Notes under the pieces: generated by a model | Database searches by the model: none | Told to the model about the DNA's origin: nothing | The model's input: only the letters and a program-made list of their open reading frames with translations | DNA from: Pseudomonas sp. | Lineage (GTDB): Bacteria; Pseudomonadota; Gammaproteobacteria; Pseudomonadales; Pseudomonadaceae | DNA: 13,385 nucleotides | Reading direction: 5' to 3' | Assembly (NCBI GenBank): GCA_003525045.1 | Contig: DQGF01000585.1 | Location: 3,088 to 16,472, forward strand | Part shown: positions 1-6,383 of the stretch, one piece after another | Layout of the letters: each line of letters begins with the position of its first letter | How positions within the stretch are numbered: the stretch's first letter is position 1 | Made by a program: the position numbers and the translations under genes

Positions 1-257
1 CCAGGGCGCTGGCGGCGCATCAGAACTGTTTCGAGGCATTCATACTGTTTGCGGTGGGGGTGTTGATGGCGCACACCACGCAGACGGTGGGATGGCTTAT
101 CGATTTGCTGGCCATCATCTTTGTGATTGCGCGCGTCATCTACTTGCTGTGTTATTGGGCGGATTTGGCCTGGCAGCGCAGCCTGGTGTGGTTTGTAGGC
201 TTAGTCTGTTCGTTGTTGCTGATGATTAGTCCGACTTTTAGAACTATTTTGCTGTAA
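1..257 (+). CDS. MAPEG-family integral membrane protein, 3' part
   Basis: The reading frame enters from the left edge (first complete codon at 3) and stops at TAA 255-257, so the start is outside the window. The visible 84 residues begin RALAAHQNCFEAF, which resembles the conserved RAxxAHxNxxE segment of MAPEG proteins (the family of microsomal glutathione transferase and related bacterial proteins). Three hydrophobic segments follow, roughly residues 13-25, 30-50 and 58-80 of the visible part, separated by short polar turns. A MAPEG protein is usually about 130 residues with four membrane spans, so about one third is missing. The ATG at 60-62 is internal and not a likely start, because the conserved motif lies before it. 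The substrate cannot be inferred. A rho-independent terminator follows 18 bases after the stop. Confidence 0.75.
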   Translation, partial: RALAAHQNCFEAFILFAVGVLMAHTTQTVGWLIDLLAIIFVIARVIYLLCYWADLAWQRSLVWFVGLVCSLLLMISPTFRTILL

Positions 258-274
258 CGCCCGGATTGCAGACA

Positions 275-305
275 AAAGAAAACCCGCATTTGGCGGGTTT
301 TCTTT
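275..305. terminator. Bidirectional rho-independent terminator
   Basis: A perfect 13-bp stem (275-287 with 293-305) has a 5-nt loop (ATTTG). The stem core is ACCCGC/GCGGGT and its outer part is AAAGAAA/TTTCTTT. It therefore has a T-rich tail on the plus strand and, read from the other side, a T-rich tail on the minus strand. It lies between the MAPEG gene (plus) and the small lipoprotein gene (minus), whose ends converge here, so it can serve both. Confidence 0.9.
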
Positions 306-322
306 GTCACGCTAAAAACGTT

Positions 323-556
323 TTAGTTTTTAGGTGCTTCTTTTGTAGCCGCTTCGTTCGATTCAGCCTGAGCTTTGGCAGCTTCGGCGTTTTCTTTCGC
401 TGCGTCGTTCACTTTATCCTGAGCTTCGCTCATTTTTTCCTGGGCTTGCTCAGCATGTTGGTTAGCATCTTGAGCTTTGTCCTCGGATTTTTTATCGCAA
501 GCAGCGAGACCGAGGGAAGCGGTCAACATCAAGGCAATAGCTAAAGTCTTACGCAT
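323..556 (-). CDS. Small alanine-rich lipoprotein
   Basis: This encodes 77 residues. The N-terminus has Lys/Arg, a hydrophobic stretch and a lipobox, LAAC, with Cys20 as the predicted lipidated residue after signal peptidase II cleavage. The mature part (57 residues) is rich in Ala, Glu, Lys, Gln and Asp and lacks aromatic residues. It reads as one long charged helix, possibly a coiled coil, of the kind seen in small envelope-stress lipoproteins. It does not match OprI/Lpp, which end in a conserved Lys for peptidoglycan attachment; this one ends in APKN. Asp at +2 and Lys at +3 after the Cys could favour inner-membrane retention, but sorting cannot be settled from sequence. The reading frame is open further upstream, but ATG 556 is chosen because AAGGAG (566-571, minus) lies 9 nt before it and the signal peptide begins there. 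A candidate AlgU promoter lies just upstream. Exact function unknown. Confidence 0.88.
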   Translation of the reverse strand: MRKTLAIALMLTASLGLAACDKKSEDKAQDANQHAEQAQEKMSEAQDKVNDAAKENAEAAKAQAESNEAATKEAPKN

Positions 557-592
557 GGGGTGTTTCTCCTTATGGAAAATATCTACTGGCCT

Positions 593-620
593 TTCGAGCA
601 CAGTGCTCAGCGTTAAGTTC
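593..620 (-). promoter_or_regulatory. Candidate AlgU (sigma-22/sigma-E type) promoter of the lipoprotein gene
   Basis: On the minus strand GAACTT (620-615) is followed after 17 nt by TCGAA (597-593). The known AlgU/RpoE consensus is GAACTT-N16-17-TCTGA, so the -35 is perfect and the -10 has TC-A in place. Transcription would start near 585, leaving a leader of about 29 nt that contains the AAGGAG ribosome binding site. The position relative to the gene and the envelope-lipoprotein product both fit envelope-stress control. Confidence 0.65.
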
Positions 621-715
621 CTCAATTCATACAGATATATAAGATTATTCCCACGGGAACTTTTACTCGAAGCGACCTTGTGCGCTATCAGGACACTAAG
701 AAGAGTTTTTATCCA

Positions 716-1192
716 ATGACCGAAAACCCCGTTTTTGAGCGTGCGACACGATTCCTGTCGGCGCTGCGACATTGTCAGGTTCTCGGGCTGCGGGTTCACA
801 GCGCGAGTCGCGAAGGGCTCACCGTGATTTTGCCGTATAGCCCACTCATTGTCGGTAATCCACAGACAGGGGTGATCCATGGCGGGGCGTTGACCTCGCT
901 GATGGACACCGCCTGTGGCATGTCCACCCTTTGCGTGCTGCCCGAGTTCGAAGTTTGCCCGACCCTGGACCTGCGCATCGATTACATGCACGCCGCCGAA
1001 CCGCACAAAGATGTCTATGGATTCGCCCAGTGCTACCGGGTGACCACCGACGTGATCTTTGCCCGCGGTTTTGCCTATCAGGACGATCCGGAACAACCCA
1101 TCGCCCATGTCGTAGGCACCTTCATGCGCATGGGCAAGGCCATCAAGGGCTCCAAAGGGTTTGGCGGTGTCATCGCCGGAGGTGCGAAATGA
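716..1192 (+). CDS. PaaI/YiiD-like hotdog-fold thioesterase (first of a pair)
   Basis: This encodes 158 residues, the usual size for a single hotdog domain. The active-site segment is GVIHGGALTSLMDTACG (about residues 52-68), with the HGG turn at 55-57 and Asp64 on the following helix, as in PaaI-type acyl-CoA thioesterases. The later strands TLDLRIDYM (83-91) and VVGTFMRMG (132-140) are typical of the fold. The expected reaction is hydrolysis of an acyl- or aryl-CoA thioester in the cytoplasm; the substrate is unknown. A GTG at 680 would add 12 residues, but it has no good ribosome binding site, while AAGAAGAG lies 9 nt upstream of ATG 716. The stop overlaps the start of the next thioesterase gene (ATGA, 1189-1192), indicating translational coupling. 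A short Gly-rich tail follows the domain. Confidence 0.85.
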   Translation: MTENPVFERATRFLSALRHCQVLGLRVHSASREGLTVILPYSPLIVGNPQTGVIHGGALTSLMDTACGMSTLCVLPEFEVCPTLDLRIDYMHAAEPHKDVYGFAQCYRVTTDVIFARGFAYQDDPEQPIAHVVGTFMRMGKAIKGSKGFGGVIAGGAK

Positions 1193-1641
1193 CTGACACC
1201 TTCAAGGAGCAACTGCAACAGGCTCATGAGCAGGGGGACTACGCCTCGCTGCTGCACCTGATTCCCTACGCCAAACTGATCGGCGTCGAATGCTCGCGCG
1301 TGGGGGATGATGTGTTGTTTCGCTTGCCGGCCAGCAAGGACAACATTGGCAACCCTTTGTTGCCGGCGATTCATGGCGGGGTGATTGCCGGGTTCATGGA
1401 GTTGTCTGCGGCGTTGCACTTGCTGATTTTCACCGGTTCGCCTGGCGTACCGAAGATCATCGACTTCTCCCTCGATTATTTGCGCGCGGGTCAATTTCGC
1501 GACACTTGGGCCCGATGTCAGGTTTGTCGTCAGGGGCGGCGCGTCGCTAACGTAGCGATTACGGCCTGGCAAAGCACCGAATCCGAGCCGATTGCCACGG
1601 CCCGGGCGCATTTCAAAATCGATGAGCCCTTGAAATCCTGA
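1189..1641 (+). CDS. PaaI-like hotdog-fold thioesterase (second of a pair)
   Basis: This encodes 150 residues with one hotdog domain preceded by a 20-residue helical N-terminus. The signature is GNPLLPAIHGGVIAGFMELS (about 54-73), with HGG at 62-64 and Glu71 at the position of the catalytic acid (Asp in the upstream protein). FSLDYLRAG (93-101) is the following strand. It is a divergent paralogue of the preceding protein, not a recent copy. Its ATG overlaps the upstream stop in ATGA, and GGAGG at 1178-1182 inside the upstream gene is the ribosome binding site. Hotdog proteins work as dimers or tetramers, so coupled synthesis could support a mixed complex; that is inference. The last codons also carry the likely heat-shock promoter of htpG. 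A thioesterase activity is likely, but the substrate is unknown. Confidence 0.85.
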   Translation: MTDTFKEQLQQAHEQGDYASLLHLIPYAKLIGVECSRVGDDVLFRLPASKDNIGNPLLPAIHGGVIAGFMELSAALHLLIFTGSPGVPKIIDFSLDYLRAGQFRDTWARCQVCRQGRRVANVAITAWQSTESEPIATARAHFKIDEPLKS

Positions 1642-1656
1642 TCTCAGCCCCCAACT
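1629..1656 (+). promoter_or_regulatory. Heat-shock (sigma-32, RpoH) promoter of htpG
   Basis: CTTGAAA (1629-1635) is followed after 13 nt by CCCCAACT (1649-1656). The sigma-32 consensus is CTTGAAA with CCCCATNT 11-15 nt later, so the -35 is perfect and the -10 matches at every defined position but one. The -35 lies inside the last codons of the second thioesterase gene. The start of transcription would be near 1663, giving a leader of about 60 nt before ATG 1723. The leader contains a small hairpin, CGACC/GGTCG (1675-1679 with 1685-1689). Confidence 0.82.
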
Positions 1657-1722
1657 TTGATGACAACCCGCCGCCGACCGTCAAGGTCGCGGCTTATGCC
1701 ATCTGATTGGAGTTTGATGACC

Positions 1723-3642
1723 ATGAGTGTGGAAACTCAAAAGGAAACCCTGGGCTTCCAGACCGAGGTGAAGCAACTGCTGCACCTCATGATCCATTCG
1801 CTGTATTCCAACAAGGAAATTTTCCTTCGCGAATTGATCTCGAACGCCTCTGACGCTGTCGACAAATTGCGCTTTGAAGCCCTGGCCAAACCTGACCTGC
1901 TGGAAGGTGGCGCCGAGCTGAAAATCCGTGTGAGCTTCGACAAGGACGCTAAAACCGTCACTCTCGAAGACAACGGCATCGGCATGAGCCGTGAAGATGC
2001 GATCACCCACCTGGGTACCATCGCCAAATCCGGCACTGCCGACTTCATGAAGCACCTGTCCGGCGATCAGAAGAAAGACTCGCACCTGATCGGTCAATTC
2101 GGTGTCGGTTTCTACTCGGCCTTCATCGTCGCCGATAAAGTCGACGTATTCAGCCGTCGTGCCGGTGCTGCCGCCAGCGAAGGCGTGCATTGGTCGTCCA
2201 AGGGTGAAGGCGATTTTGAAGTTGCCACCGTTGAGAAAGCCGAGCGCGGCACCCGTATCGTCCTGCACCTGAAGTCCGGTGAAGACGAATTCGCAGATGG
2301 CTGGCGCCTGCGCAACATCATCAAGAAGTACTCCGATCACATCGCTTTGCCGATCGAGTTGCCAAAAGAAGTGGCAGCCGCCGAAGGCGAAGCTCTTGAT
2401 GGAGAGGCGGGGCCAGCCGTTGAGTGGGAAACCGTCAACCGCGCCAGCGCCCTGTGGACTCGCCCTCGCACTGAAATCAAGGACGAGGAATACCAGGAGT
2501 TCTACAAACACGTCGCCCACGACTTCGAGAACCCGCTGAGCTGGAGCCACAACAAGGTCGAAGGCAAGCTGGAATACACCTCGCTGCTTTACGTGCCGGC
2601 TCGTGCCCCGTTCGACCTGTACCAGCGTGAAGCGCCCAAAGGCCTGAAGCTGTACGTGCAGCGCGTGTTCGTCATGGATCAGGCCGAGTCGTTCCTGCCG
2701 CTGTACCTGCGCTTCATCAAAGGCGTGGTCGATTCCAACGACCTGTCGCTGAACGTGTCGCGGGAAATCCTGCAGAAAGACCCAATTATCGATTCCATGA
2801 AGTCGGCGCTGACCAAGCGCGTTCTGGACATGCTGGAAAAACTGGCGAAGAACGAGCCTGAGCAATACAAAGGCTTCTGGAAAAACTTCGGCCAGGTCAT
2901 GAAAGAAGGCCCGGCAGAAGACTTCGCCAACAAAGAGAAAATCGCCGGACTGCTGCGTTTCGCCTCCACTCAGGGCGAAGAAGGCGAGCAAGTGGTTTCC
3001 TTGGCCGAATACCTGGCTCGCGCCAAGGAAGGTCAGGACAAGATCTACTACCTGACTGGCGAAACCTACGCACAAGTCAAAAACAGCCCGCACCTGGAAG
3101 TCTTCCGCAAGAAAGGCATCGAAGTGCTGCTGCTGACCGACCGCATCGACGAGTGGCTGATGAGCTACCTCAGCGACTTCGACGGCAAGAGTTTTGTCGA
3201 CGTGGCGCGCGGTGACCTGGACCTGGGCAACCTGGACTCGGAAGAGGACAAGAAGGCCGCGGAAGAAGTCGCCAAGTCCAAAGAGGGTCTGGTCGAGCGT
3301 CTGAAAACGGCACTGGGTGATTCCGTTGCCGAAGTGCGGGTTTCCCACCGTCTGACCGATTCCCCGGCGATTCTGGCCATCGGTGAACAGGACCTGGGCA
3401 TGCAGATGCGGCAGATTCTGGAAGCCAGTGGTCAAAAGGTCCCGGATTCGAAGCCGATCTTCGAATTCAACCCGGCCCACCCGCTGATAGAGAAACTCGA
3501 CAACGAGCAGAGCGACGAGCGCTTCGGCGACCTGTCGCACATTCTCTTCGATCAGGCGGCCCTGGCGGCCGGCGACAGCTTGAAGGACCCGGCCGCGTAT
3601 GTGCGCCGCCTCAACAAGCTGCTGGTTGAACTGTCGGTTTAA
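1723..3642 (+). CDS. htpG: Molecular chaperone HtpG (bacterial Hsp90)
   Basis: This encodes 639 residues, close to the usual length of about 630 for Pseudomonas HtpG. The N-terminal GHKL ATPase domain (about 1-235) shows [11 protein letters not shown] with Glu37 and Asn41, LEDNGIGMS with Asp83 and Gly87, and GQFGVGFYS (124-132) for ATP binding. The middle domain includes the LNVSREILQ segment with the ATP-sensing Arg. The C-terminal dimerisation domain is complete. HtpG is a cytoplasmic dimer that remodels client proteins with DnaK. The start at ATG 1723 is chosen because GGAG (1709-1712) lies 10 nt upstream and the protein then starts [13 protein letters not shown], the usual Pseudomonas N-terminus. 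The open frame begins earlier at TTG 1657, without support. A sigma-32-type promoter lies upstream and a strong terminator follows, so it can be a single-gene heat-shock unit. Confidence 0.98.
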   Translation: MSVETQKETLGFQTEVKQLLHLMIHSLYSNKEIFLRELISNASDAVDKLRFEALAKPDLLEGGAELKIRVSFDKDAKTVTLEDNGIGMSREDAITHLGTIAKSGTADFMKHLSGDQKKDSHLIGQFGVGFYSAFIVADKVDVFSRRAGAAASEGVHWSSKGEGDFEVATVEKAERGTRIVLHLKSGEDEFADGWRLRNIIKKYSDHIALPIELPKEVAAAEGEALDGEAGPAVEWETVNRASALWTRPRTEIKDEEYQEFYKHVAHDFENPLSWSHNKVEGKLEYTSLLYVPARAPFDLYQREAPKGLKLYVQRVFVMDQAESFLPLYLRFIKGVVDSNDLSLNVSREILQKDPIIDSMKSALTKRVLDMLEKLAKNEPEQYKGFWKNFGQVMKEGPAEDFANKEKIAGLLRFASTQGEEGEQVVSLAEYLARAKEGQDKIYYLTGETYAQVKNSPHLEVFRKKGIEVLLLTDRIDEWLMSYLSDFDGKSFVDVARGDLDLGNLDSEEDKKAAEEVAKSKEGLVERLKTALGDSVAEVRVSHRLTDSPAILAIGEQDLGMQMRQILEASGQKVPDSKPIFEFNPAHPLIEKLDNEQSDERFGDLSHILFDQAALAAGDSLKDPAAYVRRLNKLLVELSV

Positions 3643-3654
3643 CTGCGCTGCGTG

Positions 3655-3683
3655 AAAAAAACCCGCTTCGGCGGGTTTTTTTT
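3655..3683 (+). terminator. Rho-independent terminator of htpG
   Basis: A 12-bp perfect stem (3655-3666 with 3671-3682) encloses a TTCG tetraloop, a very stable loop. It has a GC-rich core (ACCCGC/GCGGGT) and a run of eight T. It begins 13 nt after the htpG stop. The A-run on the left arm could also let it work on the other strand, but no gene ends there on the minus strand. Confidence 0.95.
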
Positions 3684-3758
3684 ATCCCCGAAACTCACCG
3701 CGCTGTTTTGAATGACCCGCTTTGATTAAGGTGCGCGCATTGCCAATGGAGCGTACAG

Positions 3759-4973
3759 ATGAATGCTGTTGTTTTACCCGCTGTACCACGTGTGCTGATT
3801 GCCGAGGCCGACCCCTGGTCTCGTGACCTGCTCAAGCAGGTGTTGTTGAGTGTGCGCTGCGACGCACGACTGGATCTGTGTGGCGATGGCCAGGAAGCGT
3901 TGCAGCAGATGACGGAAAATCCGTACGACCTGGTCATCGTCGACTGGGAGTTGCCCGGCGTCGATGGTTTGAATGTCTTGCGCAGTGTCCGCCAGCGCAA
4001 ACGCAATCCACCGCTGCCCTTTATTCTGATGAGCAGCCGCAACGACAGTGCCAGCGTGCGCGAAGCCTTGCCCCTGGCGCCGGCGGCGTACTTGACCAAA
4101 CCCCTGAACATGGACAGCCTGACCCAACGTCTGCAAGGTTTGCTGCTCGATGCGGGCGAAGAGGTGTTTTGCGATGTGCCGCCGCTGGCGCCGGGCATGA
4201 CCTTGTCGGTTTACCTGGAGCGTTGTCGTGAACTGGCCGACGGTGCACCGCTGATGACCGACGTGCGGTTGGCGGTCAAGCGCAGCCTCCATCCCAACGG
4301 CCTTGATCTGACACTGCTGCATGACGAGATCCGTACCGATCCACAGATCACCGCCGTGCTGATCGCCGCCGCCAACAGCGCGGCCCAGCATCATGGAGCT
4401 GCTGTACAAACGTTGTCCCAGGCGCTGCATCGCCTCGGCAGCAGGCAGAGCATGAACCTGATTCTGGGACTGGCCCTCCAGCACAGTGCGCGGCTCAGCG
4501 ACCCATGCCTGGCGGACTATGCCGAGCGTTATTGGAATTTGTCGCTGCACACCGCCGAATACGCGCGGAACCTGGCGCGCTTGCTGGATCTGGATCAGGA
4601 ACGCTGTTATTGCGCCGGCATGCTGCATCGCTTGGGTGATCTGGCGTTGTTGCGGTGCCTGCAGGAATGGAAGCAGGCGGGTGGTGAGCTGGATGAATGG
4701 GAGGAGGTGGGCGATGCGCTGGCCGAATTCGGTGCGGCCTATGGTTCGGCGTTGCGTACGCGCTGGCGTCTGCCGCTGGAGCTGCGAGGGTTGATTGCGG
4801 CGGTCTACCAGCTCGGTGGCGGGGTTTATTCCAGAGAAGCGCTGGTGATGAACATGGCCGCGCAGATGGCGCGTCTGACTGAGCATGAGGGCATTGAGGA
4901 GTTGGCCAAGAGCCGGACAGCGCGGTTGCTGAAGATCGGGTTGCCGGAGTTGATGCGTTTGCGCATAAAGTGA
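3759..4973 (+). CDS. Response regulator with C-terminal HDOD domain
   Basis: This encodes 404 residues. A receiver domain covers about 10-130: acidic pocket Glu16/Asp18, phosphoacceptor Asp62 in LVIVDWELPG, Ser92 in LMSS and Lys114 in LTKP, so all residues needed for phosphorylation are present. An HDOD domain follows (about 165-380), with PQITAVLIAAANSA (195-208) and MLHRLGDLALL (288-298). The HD pair is His290-Arg291, so the metal-binding Asp is absent, as is usual in HDOD proteins, which are thought to bind partners rather than hydrolyse phosphodiesters. No DNA-binding or GGDEF domain is present. No histidine kinase gene is adjacent. GGAG (3748-3751) precedes ATG 3759 by 7 nt. The neighbour on the other strand is a diguanylate cyclase, so a link to c-di-GMP control is possible but unproven. 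Confidence 0.9.
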   Translation: MNAVVLPAVPRVLIAEADPWSRDLLKQVLLSVRCDARLDLCGDGQEALQQMTENPYDLVIVDWELPGVDGLNVLRSVRQRKRNPPLPFILMSSRNDSASVREALPLAPAAYLTKPLNMDSLTQRLQGLLLDAGEEVFCDVPPLAPGMTLSVYLERCRELADGAPLMTDVRLAVKRSLHPNGLDLTLLHDEIRTDPQITAVLIAAANSAAQHHGAAVQTLSQALHRLGSRQSMNLILGLALQHSARLSDPCLADYAERYWNLSLHTAEYARNLARLLDLDQERCYCAGMLHRLGDLALLRCLQEWKQAGGELDEWEEVGDALAEFGAAYGSALRTRWRLPLELRGLIAAVYQLGGGVYSREALVMNMAAQMARLTEHEGIEELAKSRTARLLKIGLPELMRLRIK

Positions 4974-4986
4974 ATTCACCACCGTT

Positions 4987-5029
4987 CAATGTGTGAGCGG
5001 GCTTGCTCGCTCACACATTGGTTTTGTGT
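4987..5029. terminator. REP-type hairpin acting as a terminator between convergent genes
   Basis: A perfect 13-bp stem (4987-4999 with 5008-5020) has the 8-nt loop GGCTTGCT, and GTTTTGTGTTT follows on the plus strand. The core GAGCGGGCTTGCTCGCTC is that of the P. fluorescens REP family also seen at 11221. It sits 13 nt after the response-regulator stop and 26 nt from the end of the converging cyclase gene. The T-rich tail favours plus-strand termination. Confidence 0.75.
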
Positions 5030-5046
5030 TTCGCCTGAGGTTGGCG

Positions 5047-6036
5047 TCAGCCGGAGATGATGCGGTTCTTGCCCTGGCGTTTGGCCTCGTACATCGCCGC
5101 ATCGGCGCGGGCGAACAGGCTGTCGATGTTTTCATCCTCGGCCGTGAGGCTGGTCAAGCCCTGGCTGACGGTGATGCCGAACGTCTGGTCCTCATGGCTG
5201 AAGCTCAACCGCTGAATCTCCCGCTGCAGCCGCTCGGCCACCTGCATGGCCATGTCCGGTGTACAACCCGGGAATACCGCCGCGAACTCCTCACCGCCGA
5301 TCCGTCCGAATGCATCACCACGCCGCAAGGCACCACGACCGCTCTCGGCGATCCGTTGCAACACGATGTCTCCCACCTGATGGCCGTAGGTGTCATTGAT
5401 CACTTTGAAATCATCAATATCCAGCAGCAGGAACGCCAGTTGCCCGCCTTGATTTTGCGCCTGTTCGAATTCGCGGTGGGCGCATTCGAAGAAGTGCCGA
5501 CGGTTGCTGCTCTGGGTCAGTCCGTCCGTCGTGGCCAGGCGTTGCAACTCGGTTTCCATCTGCTTCTTGTCGGTGATGTCTTCGGCAATACCGACGATAA
5601 TCACCGGCTGTCCCGGCTCGGCCAGACGGTTGATAAAGCACTTGTCGCTCAGCCAGCGCACCTGACCGTCGGCGCTGATGATTCGGTACTCGCGGTCTTC
5701 GACGGCGCCTTTGACTAATACCTCGGCCAGGCTGCGCTCGGCATAGTCCAGGTCGTCGGGGTAAATGCTGTCGCGCCACTGGTTGTAGTCGGACAGCAAA
5801 AGACCGGCGGAGCGGCCGAAAATCCGCTCATAGGCAGGGCTCACATAGAGCATCTGGCGAGTTTCCCAGTTGAATGCCCAAAGCACTGCATTGACGCTCA
5901 CCAGCAGGGAGCTGAACAACTGTTCGCGTTCGCTCAGGCGTGCCACTTCGCCCTGGGCGTGCATCAACGCCATCAGGGTTTGAGCGGCTTCGGGCCACTG
6001 TGGAAGGGATGAGTCTTGCAGGTTTTCATGGGCCAT
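5047..6036 (-). CDS. PAS-GGEEF diguanylate cyclase
   Basis: This encodes 329 residues and no membrane segment, so it is probably cytoplasmic. A helical N-terminus (about 20-48) leads to a PAS fold (about 45-158: YVSPAYERIFG, then a conserved EDREYRIISADGQVRWLS strand pair, ending AEDITDKKQ). The GGDEF domain follows (about 165-329) with the active-site GGEEF at 247-251, Asp206 in LLLDIDDF for metal binding and the product-inhibition I-site RRGD (238-241), five residues before GGEEF. Synthesis of c-di-GMP from GTP is therefore likely, with feedback inhibition. The usual DxLTGLxNRR motif is DGLTQSSNRR (171-180), an uncommon variant. The frame is open to TTG 6105, but ATG 6036 is preferred because it removes 23 residues unlike the family; its ribosome binding site is weak. 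The signal sensed by PAS is unknown. Confidence 0.92.
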   Translation of the reverse strand: MAHENLQDSSLPQWPEAAQTLMALMHAQGEVARLSEREQLFSSLLVSVNAVLWAFNWETRQMLYVSPAYERIFGRSAGLLLSDYNQWRDSIYPDDLDYAERSLAEVLVKGAVEDREYRIISADGQVRWLSDKCFINRLAEPGQPVIIVGIAEDITDKKQMETELQRLATTDGLTQSSNRRHFFECAHREFEQAQNQGGQLAFLLLDIDDFKVINDTYGHQVGDIVLQRIAESGRGALRRGDAFGRIGGEEFAAVFPGCTPDMAMQVAERLQREIQRLSFSHEDQTFGITVSQGLTSLTAEDENIDSLFARADAAMYEAKRQGKNRIISG

Positions 6037-6094
6037 CGGGACAAATCTCAAAGGGCGTGCGCCGCTCGAGGTTCGAAAGCGGCTGCAACGTGGG

Positions 6095-6165
6095 CCTTTT
6101 ATCAATTATTTCTTGCGCCACAGCAGCGGCATCACGCGCAGGTGTGGGAAATAATTGATAACAGG
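6095..6165. repeat. Long inverted repeat upstream of the cyclase gene
   Basis: The arms at 6095-6112 and 6148-6165 are 18 nt long with one mismatch; the shared core is TTATCAATTATTTC. The 35-nt spacer can extend the hairpin through CCACA/TGTGG (6118-6122 with 6143-6147), leaving a 5-nt bulge. The AT-rich arms differ from the GC-rich REP elements nearby. Possible roles are a dimeric regulator site, a leader hairpin of the cyclase mRNA, or the remnant of a small mobile element. The inner arm starts about 60 nt from the cyclase start codon. Confidence 0.7.
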
Positions 6166-6303
6166 TCCCGGCCCGCCGGGTGGCGAAGTGTCTTTGAGAT
6201 AGGGGATTTGGAGCTAAGTTCCCGTCGGGAAGATGGTCCCGCTGGGCGGTATGGCGGACTGGAATGGTGGCGGGTTTTCAATTGCAACGTATCGTAAGTT
6301 TTG

Positions 6304-6374
6304 CGACTGCTGCGCAGTCGAACGGGGGCAAGCCCCTTCGCCACAGGCAAGCCTCTCTTGCAGAGGCAGCCTGT
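6304..6374. repeat. REP-like hairpin cluster downstream of desA
   Basis: Three adjoining palindromes are visible: CGACTGC/GCAGTCG (6304-6310 with 6314-6320, 3-nt loop); the GGGGCAAGCCCC core near 6325-6336, followed by TTCGCCAC, a form common in Pseudomonas REP elements; and ACAGGC..GCCTCT/AGAGGC..GCCTGT (6343-6374). The set begins 10 nt past the desA stop on the minus strand. It may protect the 3' end of desA mRNA; there is no T-run for a classical terminator. Confidence 0.6.
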
Positions 6375-6383
6375 AACTATAGG

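Larger units (their letters stand above)
6037..6383. other. Gene-free stretch upstream of the cyclase gene
   Basis: These 347 nt separate the desA stop from the start of the cyclase gene, both on the minus strand. I find no credible gene: the short open frames lack ribosome binding sites and family resemblance. The stretch holds a long inverted repeat (6095-6165), a small dyad TTCCC-GTC-GGGAA (6219-6231), a hairpin GCCGCT/AGCGGC (6061-6066 with 6078-6083) and a REP-like cluster next to desA (6304-6374). The cyclase promoter must lie here unless the gene is read from desA; on the minus strand TTGATAAAAG near 6097-6106 is a possible -10 region, without a clear -35. Confidence 0.6.

Noticed and set aside
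648..659. Dyad TTCCC-AC-GGGAA, echoed by TTCCC-GTC-GGGAA at 6219
   Set aside because: Spacing differs (2 and 3 nt), the dyads are short, and the two sites are unrelated in context; chance similarity is likely.
1681..3540. 619-codon open frame antisense to htpG
   Set aside because: It lies wholly opposite a certain gene, has a composition expected from the complement of GC-rich codons, and has no ribosome binding site or family resemblance.
3774..4982. 402-codon open frame antisense to the response regulator gene
   Set aside because: It is the mirror of a well-supported REC-HDOD gene; Gln/His/Arg-rich translation is typical of antisense frames.
6061..6083. tRNA-like GGTTCGAA with a nearby stem
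   Set aside because: The stem GCCGCT/AGCGGC around it does not fit a T-arm, and no acceptor, D or anticodon arms can be built on either strand.
6016..6350. Short open frames on both strands in the gene-free stretch
   Set aside because: They overlap the start of the cyclase gene or run through inverted repeats, with no ribosome binding site and no recognisable protein.
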